Shown piece after piece: positions 1 to 6,183 of a DNA stretch of 6,959 bases. The notes beneath the pieces were generated by a model. That model had not been told where the DNA came from. It did no database searches and saw only the letters and a program-made list of their open reading frames with translations. The DNA comes from Bacteroides sp. GTDB lineage: Bacteria > Bacteroidota > Bacteroidia > Bacteroidales > Bacteroidaceae. The DNA is taken from assembly GCA_019414725.1 (NCBI GenBank), contig DXLM01000105.1, forward strand, positions 1-6,959, given 5' to 3'. The translations under genes were made by a program, and so were the position numbers. Each line of letters opens with the position of its first letter. Positions within the stretch are counted from its first letter, which is position 1.

Positions 1-17
1 TTAAAGAAGAAAAAATT

Positions 18-503
18 ATGAAACATCTGTTTTATACGTGGAAATTGGGATGTCTGCTTTTACTTATCCTTGCCGGATGCAGCAGCAAAAAAAGTGTTTC
101 TTCCTATCATTCCTTTGAGAGTGAATGTTTGGGAGTAGAACTGGATGGGTCGGAAACACTTCGCGCCTGGGGCAGAGGGAAAAATCGTACAGATGCTATA
201 GAGCAGGCAAAGAAAAATGCAGTAAGAGATGTCTTGTTCAAAGGTGTTGTTGCCGGTAGTCGTGAATGTAGTGTGCGCCCTTTGATAACAGAAGTGAATG
301 CACAGGAACGGTATGCATCTTATTTTAACGACTTTTTTAGAGACGGAGGGGAATATCTGAAGTATGTAAGTATGGAAGATAAGAAAACAAATTCTAACAC
401 GAAGGCTTCTAATAAAACCCAAATTTCTTATTCCACTACGGTGCGTGTGCTTCGTTCTCAATTACAGCAGAAACTGATAGAAGATAAAATTTTAAAACCA
501 TAA
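18..503 (+). CDS. Small lipoprotein with LPP20/FlgT-N-like motif
   Basis: This is a 161-aa exported lipoprotein. A hydrophobic segment (residues 10-20) runs into a lipobox LAGC with Cys21 as the lipidation site. The residues after it (SSKK) are basic and lack the acidic Bacteroidetes surface-export signal, so I infer the periplasmic face of the outer membrane. Residues 49-76 show the spacing A-x-G-x-G followed by an Ala-rich helix (DAIEQAKKNAVRDVL). This resembles LPP20-family lipoproteins and the N-terminal domain of FlgT; the match is by eye. A Thr/Lys/Asn-rich linker (124-138) precedes a strand and a final amphipathic helix. Cys37 and Cys84 could form a disulfide. The start follows an A-rich leader. 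The next gene begins 12 bp downstream, so this is the first visible gene of a five-gene cluster. Its promoter, or further upstream genes, lie outside the window. The molecular function is unknown. I am confident of the lipoprotein call and less so of the fold. Confidence 0.88.
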   Translation: MKHLFYTWKLGCLLLLILAGCSSKKSVSSYHSFESECLGVELDGSETLRAWGRGKNRTDAIEQAKKNAVRDVLFKGVVAGSRECSVRPLITEVNAQERYASYFNDFFRDGGEYLKYVSMEDKKTNSNTKASNKTQISYSTTVRVLRSQLQQKLIEDKILKP

Positions 504-515
504 AGACAGAAAAAC

Positions 516-1466
516 ATGAAAAAATTATATGCTATTTTATTTCTTGTAGCACTTATACACACCGGAGTGTATGGGCAGGCTAAAAAACCCACCATTATGG
601 TTGTTCCCGCTAATGTGTGGTGTACCCATAATGGTTATACACAAAAATATAACAATCAAGGCACTATTACTGAAATTCCGGATTATAAAAAGGCATTGGA
701 TAATGATTTGAACTTGGTGAATGTCATAACGAAAATAGGTGAATTGATGGCTGAAAAAGATTTTCCGTTGAAGGATATGGCATCTTCTATTCGTTCCATA
801 GAGCAGAGTTCGGCGGAACATGAGATGACTACCAGTTCTACTTCGGGAGCTTCACTGGCAGAGTCTCCTTTGGATCGGTTAATGAATAGAGCTAAAGCTG
901 ATATTCTGATTGAAGTAGTTTGGAATATTAATACAATGGGTCCCAAACGTTCTGTTACTTATACTTTGCGAGGCTTGGATGCCTACACTAATAAGCAGGT
1001 CGCAGCGACGCAAGGTACGGGAGAACCTTCTATGGCTGCTGAAGTGGCAGTATTGTTGGAAGAAGCGGTAGTAGACAAGATGGATGCTTTCGTAAGTCAA
1101 TTACAGAAACATTTTGATGATTTGATGGCTAATGGCCGTGAAGTGGCATTAGAAGTCCGTGTGTTTGATAATGGGAGCGGCGTTAATTTGGAAAGTGAAT
1201 TTGGGGGGGATGAACTACAGGAAATCATAGAAGATTGGGTGGCGCAGAATACGGTGGCTCATCGTTTTAGTTTAACTGATGCAACTGAGAATATGATGCT
1301 TTTTGAGCAGGTACGCATTCCGCTTTATCGTGAAAATGGAATGGCTAGAGATACAAGAAGCTTTGCAAATGATTTGCGCAAATATCTCAATCAGAAAGCC
1401 AATCTTACCTGCAAAGTAATGACGAAAGGGTTAGGTAAAGCTGAATTGGTTATCGGAGAAAAATAG
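516..1466 (+). CDS. DUF6175-like exported protein
   Basis: This 316-aa protein has an SPI signal peptide (residues 1-20, ending VYG before Gln21). From memory of Bacteroides proteomes it resembles the DUF6175 family: an early KPTIMVVPANVWC segment, a middle part with ADILIEVVW and YTLRGLDAYT strands, and a C-terminal part with DATENMMLFEQVRIPLY and KVMTKGLGKAELVIGEK. I could not run a profile search. The order of an N-terminal strand, a helix with FPLKD, a strand beginning AKADI, a strand naming a 'tokened' element (LDAYTNKQV) and a Gly-rich turn is reminiscent of the LpoB/CsgG-type periplasmic fold, which is inference. It sits 12 bp after the lipoprotein gene and 7 bp before the next gene, so co-transcription is very likely. 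No catalytic motif is visible. The function is unknown, and a periplasmic structural or adaptor role fits the context. Confidence 0.85.
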   Translation: MKKLYAILFLVALIHTGVYGQAKKPTIMVVPANVWCTHNGYTQKYNNQGTITEIPDYKKALDNDLNLVNVITKIGELMAEKDFPLKDMASSIRSIEQSSAEHEMTTSSTSGASLAESPLDRLMNRAKADILIEVVWNINTMGPKRSVTYTLRGLDAYTNKQVAATQGTGEPSMAAEVAVLLEEAVVDKMDAFVSQLQKHFDDLMANGREVALEVRVFDNGSGVNLESEFGGDELQEIIEDWVAQNTVAHRFSLTDATENMMLFEQVRIPLYRENGMARDTRSFANDLRKYLNQKANLTCKVMTKGLGKAELVIGEK

Positions 1467-1473
1467 AAAAGAT

Positions 1474-2409
1474 ATGAAAATAAGGAATATGATATTTGCC
1501 GCTTGGTGCGCATGTTGTGTCATGTCTGTGGCAGCACAGGATTGTGAGATAAGCCTTACCATAGCTAAAGCTGCCCAGAAAGAGGAACTTCCATCCCAGG
1601 TACAAGAGATTTTAGGAAATCGTTTAGCTGCGGCAGTGGCCGGTCAGGGGAGTGTTGCCAATTCCAATTTTACACCATTCTTTATCACAGCTAAGACCAA
1701 TACTTTATATAAGGAAACATTGTCCGGTCCTCCTGTCAGTACAGCGCTTACTGTTCAATTGACTTTGTATATAGGCGATGCAGTAGGGCAGAAAGTATTT
1801 TCTACTCTCACTGTGGATGCAAAAGGAGTAGGTACTAATATTAACCGGGCATATATCAATGCTTTCCGTGCAATAAATGGCAATAACGTGAAAATACAAG
1901 AATTTATACGCGAAGGGAAAGAAAAAATTATCTCTTGGTATAATAGTAATTACAGGCAAATATTGGTAAAAGCGCAAAAAAGTGCTTCTATGCATGAGTA
2001 TGATGCTGCATTGTATTATGTTACCTCTATTCCTGAATGTTGTGTCGGCTATGAGGAAGCTAGTAAACTGATAGACACTTATTATACTCAATATGTGAAT
2101 TATAATTGTCAATTGATTATGCAATACGCCAGATCCGAATGGGCGAAGTCACCCGATGCGGAAGGTGCTTCAAAGGCTTTTGACTGGTTGGTTTTCATTG
2201 AACCGGGAAGCAGTTGTGAAGGTGAAGCTAAAGTTTTGTATAATGAAATAAAGCAAAAGGTGACCAGTGATTGGGATTTTGAGAATCGTGAGAAATATAA
2301 GGATGAAGCGGGGCTGAAAAAGCAGAGGATAGAAGCTGCCAGAGCTATAGGTGTAGCATTTGGTAATGGGCAGCAACCGGTTACTACTAATATTACTTGG
2401 CTCCATTAA
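1474..2409 (+). CDS. Exported protein, possible CsgG/LpoB-like and TPR-like parts
   Basis: This 311-aa protein has an N-terminal signal peptide (residues 1-21, ending SVAA before Gln22). The WCACC cluster inside the signal peptide lacks a Leu at the lipobox position, so I call it an SPI substrate and not a lipoprotein. Residues 23-140 alternate predicted strands and helices: a helix QVQEILGNRLAAAV, strands TPFFITAK and ALTVQLTLYIG, then TLTVDAKGVG followed by NRAYINAFRAI. The last pattern (strand, G-x-G, Ala-spaced helix) recalls CsgG/LpoB-like domains and the motif in the lipoprotein two genes upstream. Residues 150-265 are helical and TPR-like, with two repeats of the type YDAALYYVTSIPE and ASKAFDWLVFIEPGS. 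A charged helix (265-290) follows. Mature-part cysteines include 25, 189-190, 211 and 248. It starts 7 bp after the preceding stop. I recognise no named family for this gene, and the function is unknown. Confidence 0.85.
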   Translation: MKIRNMIFAAWCACCVMSVAAQDCEISLTIAKAAQKEELPSQVQEILGNRLAAAVAGQGSVANSNFTPFFITAKTNTLYKETLSGPPVSTALTVQLTLYIGDAVGQKVFSTLTVDAKGVGTNINRAYINAFRAINGNNVKIQEFIREGKEKIISWYNSNYRQILVKAQKSASMHEYDAALYYVTSIPECCVGYEEASKLIDTYYTQYVNYNCQLIMQYARSEWAKSPDAEGASKAFDWLVFIEPGSSCEGEAKVLYNEIKQKVTSDWDFENREKYKDEAGLKKQRIEAARAIGVAFGNGQQPVTTNITWLH

Positions 2410-2441
2410 TTCAAGTTCAAATGATTTTAAATAAAGAGAAT

Positions 2442-4268
2442 ATGAGAAATAAAAAAGTTATCCTAATTCTATGTCTGCTGGTGCTGGTCAGTGGCTCTGT
2501 GCAAGCTCAGAGGTTGAAGGCCGTGCAGAATGAAAAGGGGCGTTATGGCTTTATGACGGAAGACGGGACGGTAGTGATAAAATATAAATATGATGAAGCT
2601 ACTCCCTTTAAAGACGGTATCGCTAAAATAGGAAAAGATGGAAAATACAGTCTGATTAATGAAGATGGTGAAATCATTACAAAACGGAAATATACATATA
2701 TCGGTGAATTTTATAACGGGGTTTGCCCCGTCGCTGAAGGTGGAAATACTAAAAAAGGAGTAATGCTAACCACGGGTGGGCTCATAGGCAATAAAGCTAG
2801 TAGCAATACAGGTGAAAAATGGGGGTTGATTGATAAGACAGGTAAGGAAATCCTGAAAACCGATTATGAAGCAATGGGAGATTTGAATAAGAAACTGATA
2901 TATGTCTTGAAAGGCAAGAAGTTCGGGTTCATTGATTCAGCTGGCAATATCATAGTGAAGCCTACTTATAATTTTATTGGCAGTTTCAATAACCAAGGAA
3001 TCTGTTGGGTTAATATCGGTGGCAAATACGATAAAAAGAACAACATGGTGTCTAAAGGTAAATTCGGGTTAATCAATGAAAATGGGCGGGAAATAATTCC
3101 TGCCAAGTATGAAGATGTGGGCAACTTCCCTGTTTTGCGAGATAAGAAAACCGGAGCTTTGCTTGATGAGGCTGCCTTTTATACCAAGGCAGACCAGTCT
3201 GCATTTCCGGCTACCAAGCAGGAAATACAGAGCTTGCTGCTTCCCAAACCTCATGCCGCTGAGTCCCAGTTGCCTTCATCGAGGGTCGATTATTTTTATT
3301 TCATTAATAAGAAATCCCAAGGGTTGGTAGATATCCATGGAAATACTATTATTCCTTTAACTGCCAATCAGGCTATTCTTCCTCCTTCAGACAATATGCT
3401 TAGGCTTGCTAAAGTGGAAAAGAAGCAAATAGCTAAAGCTTATTATGATTTGGATGCTGAAGTGATGGTCAGAATATCTTCTTCAGAAAAGGGAAAGTTT
3501 GGAGCTTTCAGCCATAATTTAGCTCCGGTTTCATTGGATGATGAGTTGTATTTCATAGATAAAAAGGGGAACAAGGTGATTGGTGGCCTGTCAAAGGCTT
3601 TCCTGAGTAATGAAGGATACCGGGTGGTACAAAAGGGATCGGCTTTTGGCGCTATTGATTCTACAGGGGCAGTTGTTATTCCTATTGAATATACCAATTC
3701 GCTTACCAGCGTGAACAATGGACGTTTGGGAGTACAAAAAAATGCTTCTTGGTTTTATGTGGATATGAAAGGACAAATCGTATCCGATAAGTATGACCGT
3801 ATAGGCAATTTTCATCAGGGGTATGCATCCGTATGCCTGAACAAATTATGGGGGGCTATTGATTTGCAGAACCGGGTTGTCGTTCCTTTAGAGTGGCAAG
3901 GTGTAGCTCCTATAGTCGATCCGAAATTGATATGGGTGAAAAAGGATAACCTGTATTATCTTTATGATGGGGTGCAAAAGTCTGTTCGTCTGAAGCAGGG
4001 ATTTGCCAATGCGTCCAACTTTGATAATGAGATGGCTTATGTGATGTCTGATGGAAAGTGGGGGATTATTGATCCGGATGGCAAGGTACTGGTGCCTTGC
4101 TTGTTCGAGAAAGAAGAGGATATGGTCTTGGCCAAACAATATATGTTAGCGGAAGACAAGAAGAACTTGACCGAAGTAGAGGCTCTTCGAGTGATTGCAC
4201 GTTTTGACCCGGATACAAATATGTTTAAGATAACCTCTGTCATTCCGGATAAACATTGGGATTATTAA
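2442..4268 (+). CDS. Exported WG-repeat protein
   Basis: I choose the ATG at 2442 because it begins a clean signal peptide (MRNKKVILILCLLVLVSGSVQA, cut before Gln23) after an AAAGAGAAT leader. An earlier in-frame ATG at 2397 would overlap the preceding gene and bury the signal. The 608-aa product consists largely of WG-type repeats: aromatic-G-hydrophobic-I-D-x-x-G-x-x-hydrophobic-x-P-x-x-Y. Units begin near residues 35, 69, 127, 161, 208, 293, 353, 371, 402, 437, 470 and 540. Several are degenerate, and true WG is seen at 127, 470 and 540. Such repeats are generally thought to build beta-propeller-like or beta-solenoid binding surfaces. Residues 230-285 form a repeat-poor insert rich in Ala, Gln, Ser and Pro. 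A non-repeat tail (560-608) ends HWDY. It is the fourth gene of the cluster. The ligand is unknown, and protein-protein scaffolding in the envelope is the likeliest role. Confidence 0.9.
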   Translation: MRNKKVILILCLLVLVSGSVQAQRLKAVQNEKGRYGFMTEDGTVVIKYKYDEATPFKDGIAKIGKDGKYSLINEDGEIITKRKYTYIGEFYNGVCPVAEGGNTKKGVMLTTGGLIGNKASSNTGEKWGLIDKTGKEILKTDYEAMGDLNKKLIYVLKGKKFGFIDSAGNIIVKPTYNFIGSFNNQGICWVNIGGKYDKKNNMVSKGKFGLINENGREIIPAKYEDVGNFPVLRDKKTGALLDEAAFYTKADQSAFPATKQEIQSLLLPKPHAAESQLPSSRVDYFYFINKKSQGLVDIHGNTIIPLTANQAILPPSDNMLRLAKVEKKQIAKAYYDLDAEVMVRISSSEKGKFGAFSHNLAPVSLDDELYFIDKKGNKVIGGLSKAFLSNEGYRVVQKGSAFGAIDSTGAVVIPIEYTNSLTSVNNGRLGVQKNASWFYVDMKGQIVSDKYDRIGNFHQGYASVCLNKLWGAIDLQNRVVVPLEWQGVAPIVDPKLIWVKKDNLYYLYDGVQKSVRLKQGFANASNFDNEMAYVMSDGKWGIIDPDGKVLVPCLFEKEEDMVLAKQYMLAEDKKNLTEVEALRVIARFDPDTNMFKITSVIPDKHWDY

Positions 4269-4286
4269 TTATTGAATGTTTGAAAA

Positions 4287-5498
4287 ATGAAAAGATTCAT
4301 TATAATACAGCTGTTGGCGGTGGTATTCGCCGCTCAAATTCAAGCCCAGGGAGACGGCGAAATAAAATATCGCCGCAGTTCTCTTTATAGCATGATGATC
4401 AATCACGAAGGAAGAGAATTTGGTGATGAAATAAAGGATGTTTTTCTCAAAATTCCTGTCCCTGATAAATATAATAACCATGATTTAAGTGTAAAAGTAA
4501 TCTATACTTCTGAAAAGAAATTGGATAAAAACCATGAGGAGATAGATGAATTTATCAGAAACAATGGTATTGCCAGCCGTATGGTAGGACGCTGGTTTAA
4601 CCGTGATTACATGACAGGGATCTGTGATGTGGAACTGGTGAAAGAACGAGGGCTGTATAACGCTTCCGAACTGGACAAGGCTCTGGCATCCAAGACTCAA
4701 CGCGGAAACGCTCTGCTGGAAGATGCCGGTGAGGACTTGATTGGAAATACTTTTCTTATTGTGAATGACATTCGCTATATTGACCGTTCAAAAGGTTCAA
4801 GTGTGTGGGGAGGAATTGTCAAAGGACTGGGTGCGGCAGCGGCTATTTACACCGGTGAGACATCCTATATGGATTTAGGTAATTCTACGGGAGATATGGT
4901 TGCATCCTATAAGGGGTTTAAAGTAAATATTGATACTTATCTCTATCAACTGGTTTGGGATGAAGAGACTGCAACAAAATTCTATACTCAATATTATACT
5001 GATAAGGATAATAAGGAGAAGGTGAATGCTTTCAATAATAACCGTAAGATGTTCAAGTTGAAGTATGTGGGCAGCCAGCATAGTGATGGAAGTAACACTT
5101 CCTTTTTGGGTATTAACTTGGATGAGCCCCAGCAAATGGTGCGAAAGGCATGCCAACGTGCCATTGATGAAAATATAGCGAGTCTGCAAAAGAATTTTGA
5201 CCAGTTCAAAGTGAATACTCCCTTAATCAGTGTTTCTCCCCTGAAAGCTTATATTGGCTTGAAAGAGGGAGTCACTGAAATGTCTAAATTTGAAGTGCTG
5301 GAAGCTGAATTGAGCAAAGAAGGCAAAATGACTTATAAGCGTGTAGGAGTGATTCAGCCTAAGGAAAATCTGATTTGGGATAATCGCTATATGGCTTCCG
5401 AGGAACAGGCTTATGGTTCGGACTTTGGTTTTACCACTTTCCGAAAAGTATCGGGTGGCGATTTTTATCCGGGAATGTTGATTCGTGAAATAAAATAA
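4287..5498 (+). CDS. Exported Bacteroidales protein of unknown function
   Basis: This 403-aa protein has a signal peptide (residues 1-20, ending QIQA before Gln21). The motifs LVKERGLYNASELD (117-130), LLEDAGEDLIGNTFLIVND (143-161) and IWDNRYMASEEQ with VSGGDFYPGMLIREI near the C-terminus match a protein type I recall as recurrent in Bacteroidales genomes, but for which I know no name. A Gly/Ala-rich stretch (174-190) is too short and too flexible to be a convincing membrane span; it could be a loop or an amphipathic insertion. Residues 321-362 (AYIGLKEGVTEMSKFEVLE, then YKRVGVIQPKENLIW) recall the 'G-x-x-x-G-V-x-x-G/M-x-x-F-x-V' beta-barrel at the C-terminus of FlgT-like proteins; this is inference. 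It starts 18 bp after the WG-repeat gene, is the last gene of the cluster, and is followed by a terminator-like hairpin. No enzyme motif is visible. Confidence 0.87.
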   Translation: MKRFIIIQLLAVVFAAQIQAQGDGEIKYRRSSLYSMMINHEGREFGDEIKDVFLKIPVPDKYNNHDLSVKVIYTSEKKLDKNHEEIDEFIRNNGIASRMVGRWFNRDYMTGICDVELVKERGLYNASELDKALASKTQRGNALLEDAGEDLIGNTFLIVNDIRYIDRSKGSSVWGGIVKGLGAAAAIYTGETSYMDLGNSTGDMVASYKGFKVNIDTYLYQLVWDEETATKFYTQYYTDKDNKEKVNAFNNNRKMFKLKYVGSQHSDGSNTSFLGINLDEPQQMVRKACQRAIDENIASLQKNFDQFKVNTPLISVSPLKAYIGLKEGVTEMSKFEVLEAELSKEGKMTYKRVGVIQPKENLIWDNRYMASEEQAYGSDFGFTTFRKVSGGDFYPGMLIREIK

Positions 5499-5579
5499 GT
5501 GTTTAAGTTAGCCGGCTTCGTCAACAGAAGTGAAAATAGCTTACTTGCCAAAAAGATTTGTTGATATGGCTGAATAGTG

Positions 5580-5638
5580 AAACATAAAACAAACAGGCGT
5601 TTATTCTTTGGAAATGAACGCTTGTTTGTTTATGTTTT
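5580..5638 (+). terminator. Long terminator-like hairpin after the five-gene operon
   Basis: The left arm (5580-5603) is A-rich: AAACATAAAACAAACAGGCG, then TTTA. It pairs with the right arm (5615-5637): TGAACGCTTGTTTGTTTATG, then TTT. The stem is about 23 bp with one bulged A, one G-T wobble and one mismatch, around an 11-nt loop. The right arm ends in TTTT. It lies 81 bp after the last stop of the cluster, so it is the natural end point for that transcript. Because the arms are A-rich on one side and T-rich on the other, the U-tail is clear only for plus-strand transcription. Confidence 0.75.
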
Positions 5639-5643
5639 AAATG

Positions 5644-5692
5644 GTTCTATACTGCCAGCTTGGAGAGGTGTGAAAAGTAGAACTGTTTTTTT
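5644..5692 (+). terminator. Possible weak hairpin followed by T-run
   Basis: GTTCTA (5644-5649) can pair with TAGAAC (5678-5683), followed by TG and seven T residues (5686-5692). The stem is only 6 bp with a loop of about 28 nt, so this may be chance. If real, it would be a backup terminator for read-through from the operon or the end of a short RNA. Confidence 0.22.
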
Positions 5693-5823
5693 GATGGCTC
5701 TTCCAATTTCATATCATATAGAGCTGGAATGTGAAGCTTAATTTACAAATTTTCAAGCTTGTCTTATTGGCATAATTTATTTATTGTATATATAGTCGTT
5801 AATTTTAGCTGCTTGGTATCTGC

Positions 5824-5840
5824 TTTAGTGTGTTTAGTGT
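5824..5840 (+). repeat. Direct repeat TTTAGTGT x2
   Basis: TTTAGTGT occurs at 5824-5831 and again at 5833-5840, a 9-bp period, starting 36 bp upstream of the -33 region of the barrel promoter. It could be a regulator half-site pair or simple slippage. There is no further support for either. Confidence 0.35.
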
Positions 5841-5859
5841 AAATCTTGACAAATGATGG

Positions 5860-5890
5860 TTTTTTGAATATAAAAGTTGCAATACATTTG
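5860..5890 (+). promoter_or_regulatory. Bacteroidetes-type promoter for the barrel genes
   Basis: TACATTTG at 5883-5890 matches the Bacteroides -7 consensus TAnnTTTG exactly. A T-run ending TTTG (5860-5866) can serve as the -33 element. Its TTTG leaves a spacer of 16 bp, which is shorter than the usual roughly 19-21 bp; choosing TTTT at 5860-5863 gives 19. A start of transcription near 5895-5900 would give a leader of about 30 nt before the ATG at 5926. It would drive the short and the full barrel genes together. Confidence 0.65.
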
Positions 5891-5898
5891 CAAATGTA
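5883..5898. promoter_or_regulatory. Perfect 16-bp palindrome over the -7 box (candidate operator)
   Basis: TACATTTGCAAATGTA reads identically on both strands. It covers the whole -7 element and the probable transcription start, a position where a bound dimer would block RNA polymerase. The core TTGCAA also occurs at 5877-5882, 11 bp (about one helical turn) before the copy at 5888-5893. The operator role is inferred from placement only, and part of the symmetry could follow by chance from the -7 consensus. Confidence 0.4.
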
Positions 5899-5925
5899 AA
5901 CTTATAGAGTCAATTGTTACGAAGT

Positions 5926-6168
5926 ATGGAAAAGACAATTATTGCAGCACTTTTAATGCTGATTTCGTTAACATCGTATGCACAGGGTTTAATGTGGACT
6001 GCGAAGGCTGAACTCAATATGAGCAGCATGTCTAACGTAGAGGAATCTAAAATGCATCCAGGTTTCTATGCAGGAATAGGAGCTGGGTATGTTATTGATG
6101 AAACTTGGTCTGTCCGTCCTTCTTTATTGTTCACTATGAAAGGAGTGAAACAAGATTACAAATTTTAA
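5926..6168 (+). CDS. Short, probably truncated porin-family beta-barrel protein
   Basis: I take the ATG at 5926 because it opens directly on a signal peptide (MEKTIIAALLMLISLTSYA, cut before Gln20); a TTG at 5914 would only add four residues. The 80-aa product has three to four amphipathic strands: WTAKAELNMSSM, HPGFYAGIGAGYVID and WSVRPSLLFTMKGVK, ending DYKF. These align in order with residues 23-89 of the next gene product (GLNMTS, YFID, FSIQPAVGLSMKG, YDKF), which belongs to the OMP_b-brl_2-like barrel class. A full barrel needs at least eight strands, so this is either a broken or internally deleted paralogue, or a small exported protein of its own. It ends in two in-frame stops (TAA TAA). 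The next ATG is 15 bp on and in the same frame. Intact signal peptide, promoter and reading frame argue that it is still expressed. Any folding or function is uncertain. Confidence 0.72.
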   Translation: MEKTIIAALLMLISLTSYAQGLMWTAKAELNMSSMSNVEESKMHPGFYAGIGAGYVIDETWSVRPSLLFTMKGVKQDYKF

Positions 6169-6183
6169 TAAAAATACTGCATT

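Larger units (their letters stand above)
5499..5925. other. Intergenic region between operon and barrel genes
   Basis: This 427-bp AT-rich gap holds no ORF with coding character on either strand. From left to right it holds: an 8-bp palindrome AGCCGGCT near 5511-5518; the strong terminator-like hairpin (5580-5638); a weaker hairpin with T-run (5644-5692); two AAGCTT sites at 5734-5739 and 5755-5760 that could pair weakly; two copies of TTTAGTGT (5824-5831 and 5833-5840); and the promoter and palindrome at 5860-5898. No tRNA or other known RNA is recognisable. Confidence 0.7.

Noticed and set aside
2397..2441. Upstream in-frame ATGs (2397, 2421) as the start of the WG-repeat gene
   Set aside because: The one at 2397 overlaps the previous gene by 13 bp, and both put extra polar residues before an excellent signal peptide that starts at 2442.
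4275..4282. AATGTTTG as an internal promoter -7 box before the gene at 4287
   Set aside because: It misses the first T of TAnnTTTG, has no good -33 element, and would start transcription at or inside the start codon.
4460..4475. Gly/Ala stretch or other internal segments of the 4287 gene as a membrane span, and any internal frameshift in the cluster
   Set aside because: The hydrophobic Gly/Ala run (residues 174-190) is short and contains charged Lys, and every gene reads through cleanly in one frame.
5883..5898. Divergent promoter on the minus strand from the palindrome
   Set aside because: The minus strand also reads TACATTTG, but no suitable -33 element lies at the right distance and no minus-strand gene follows.
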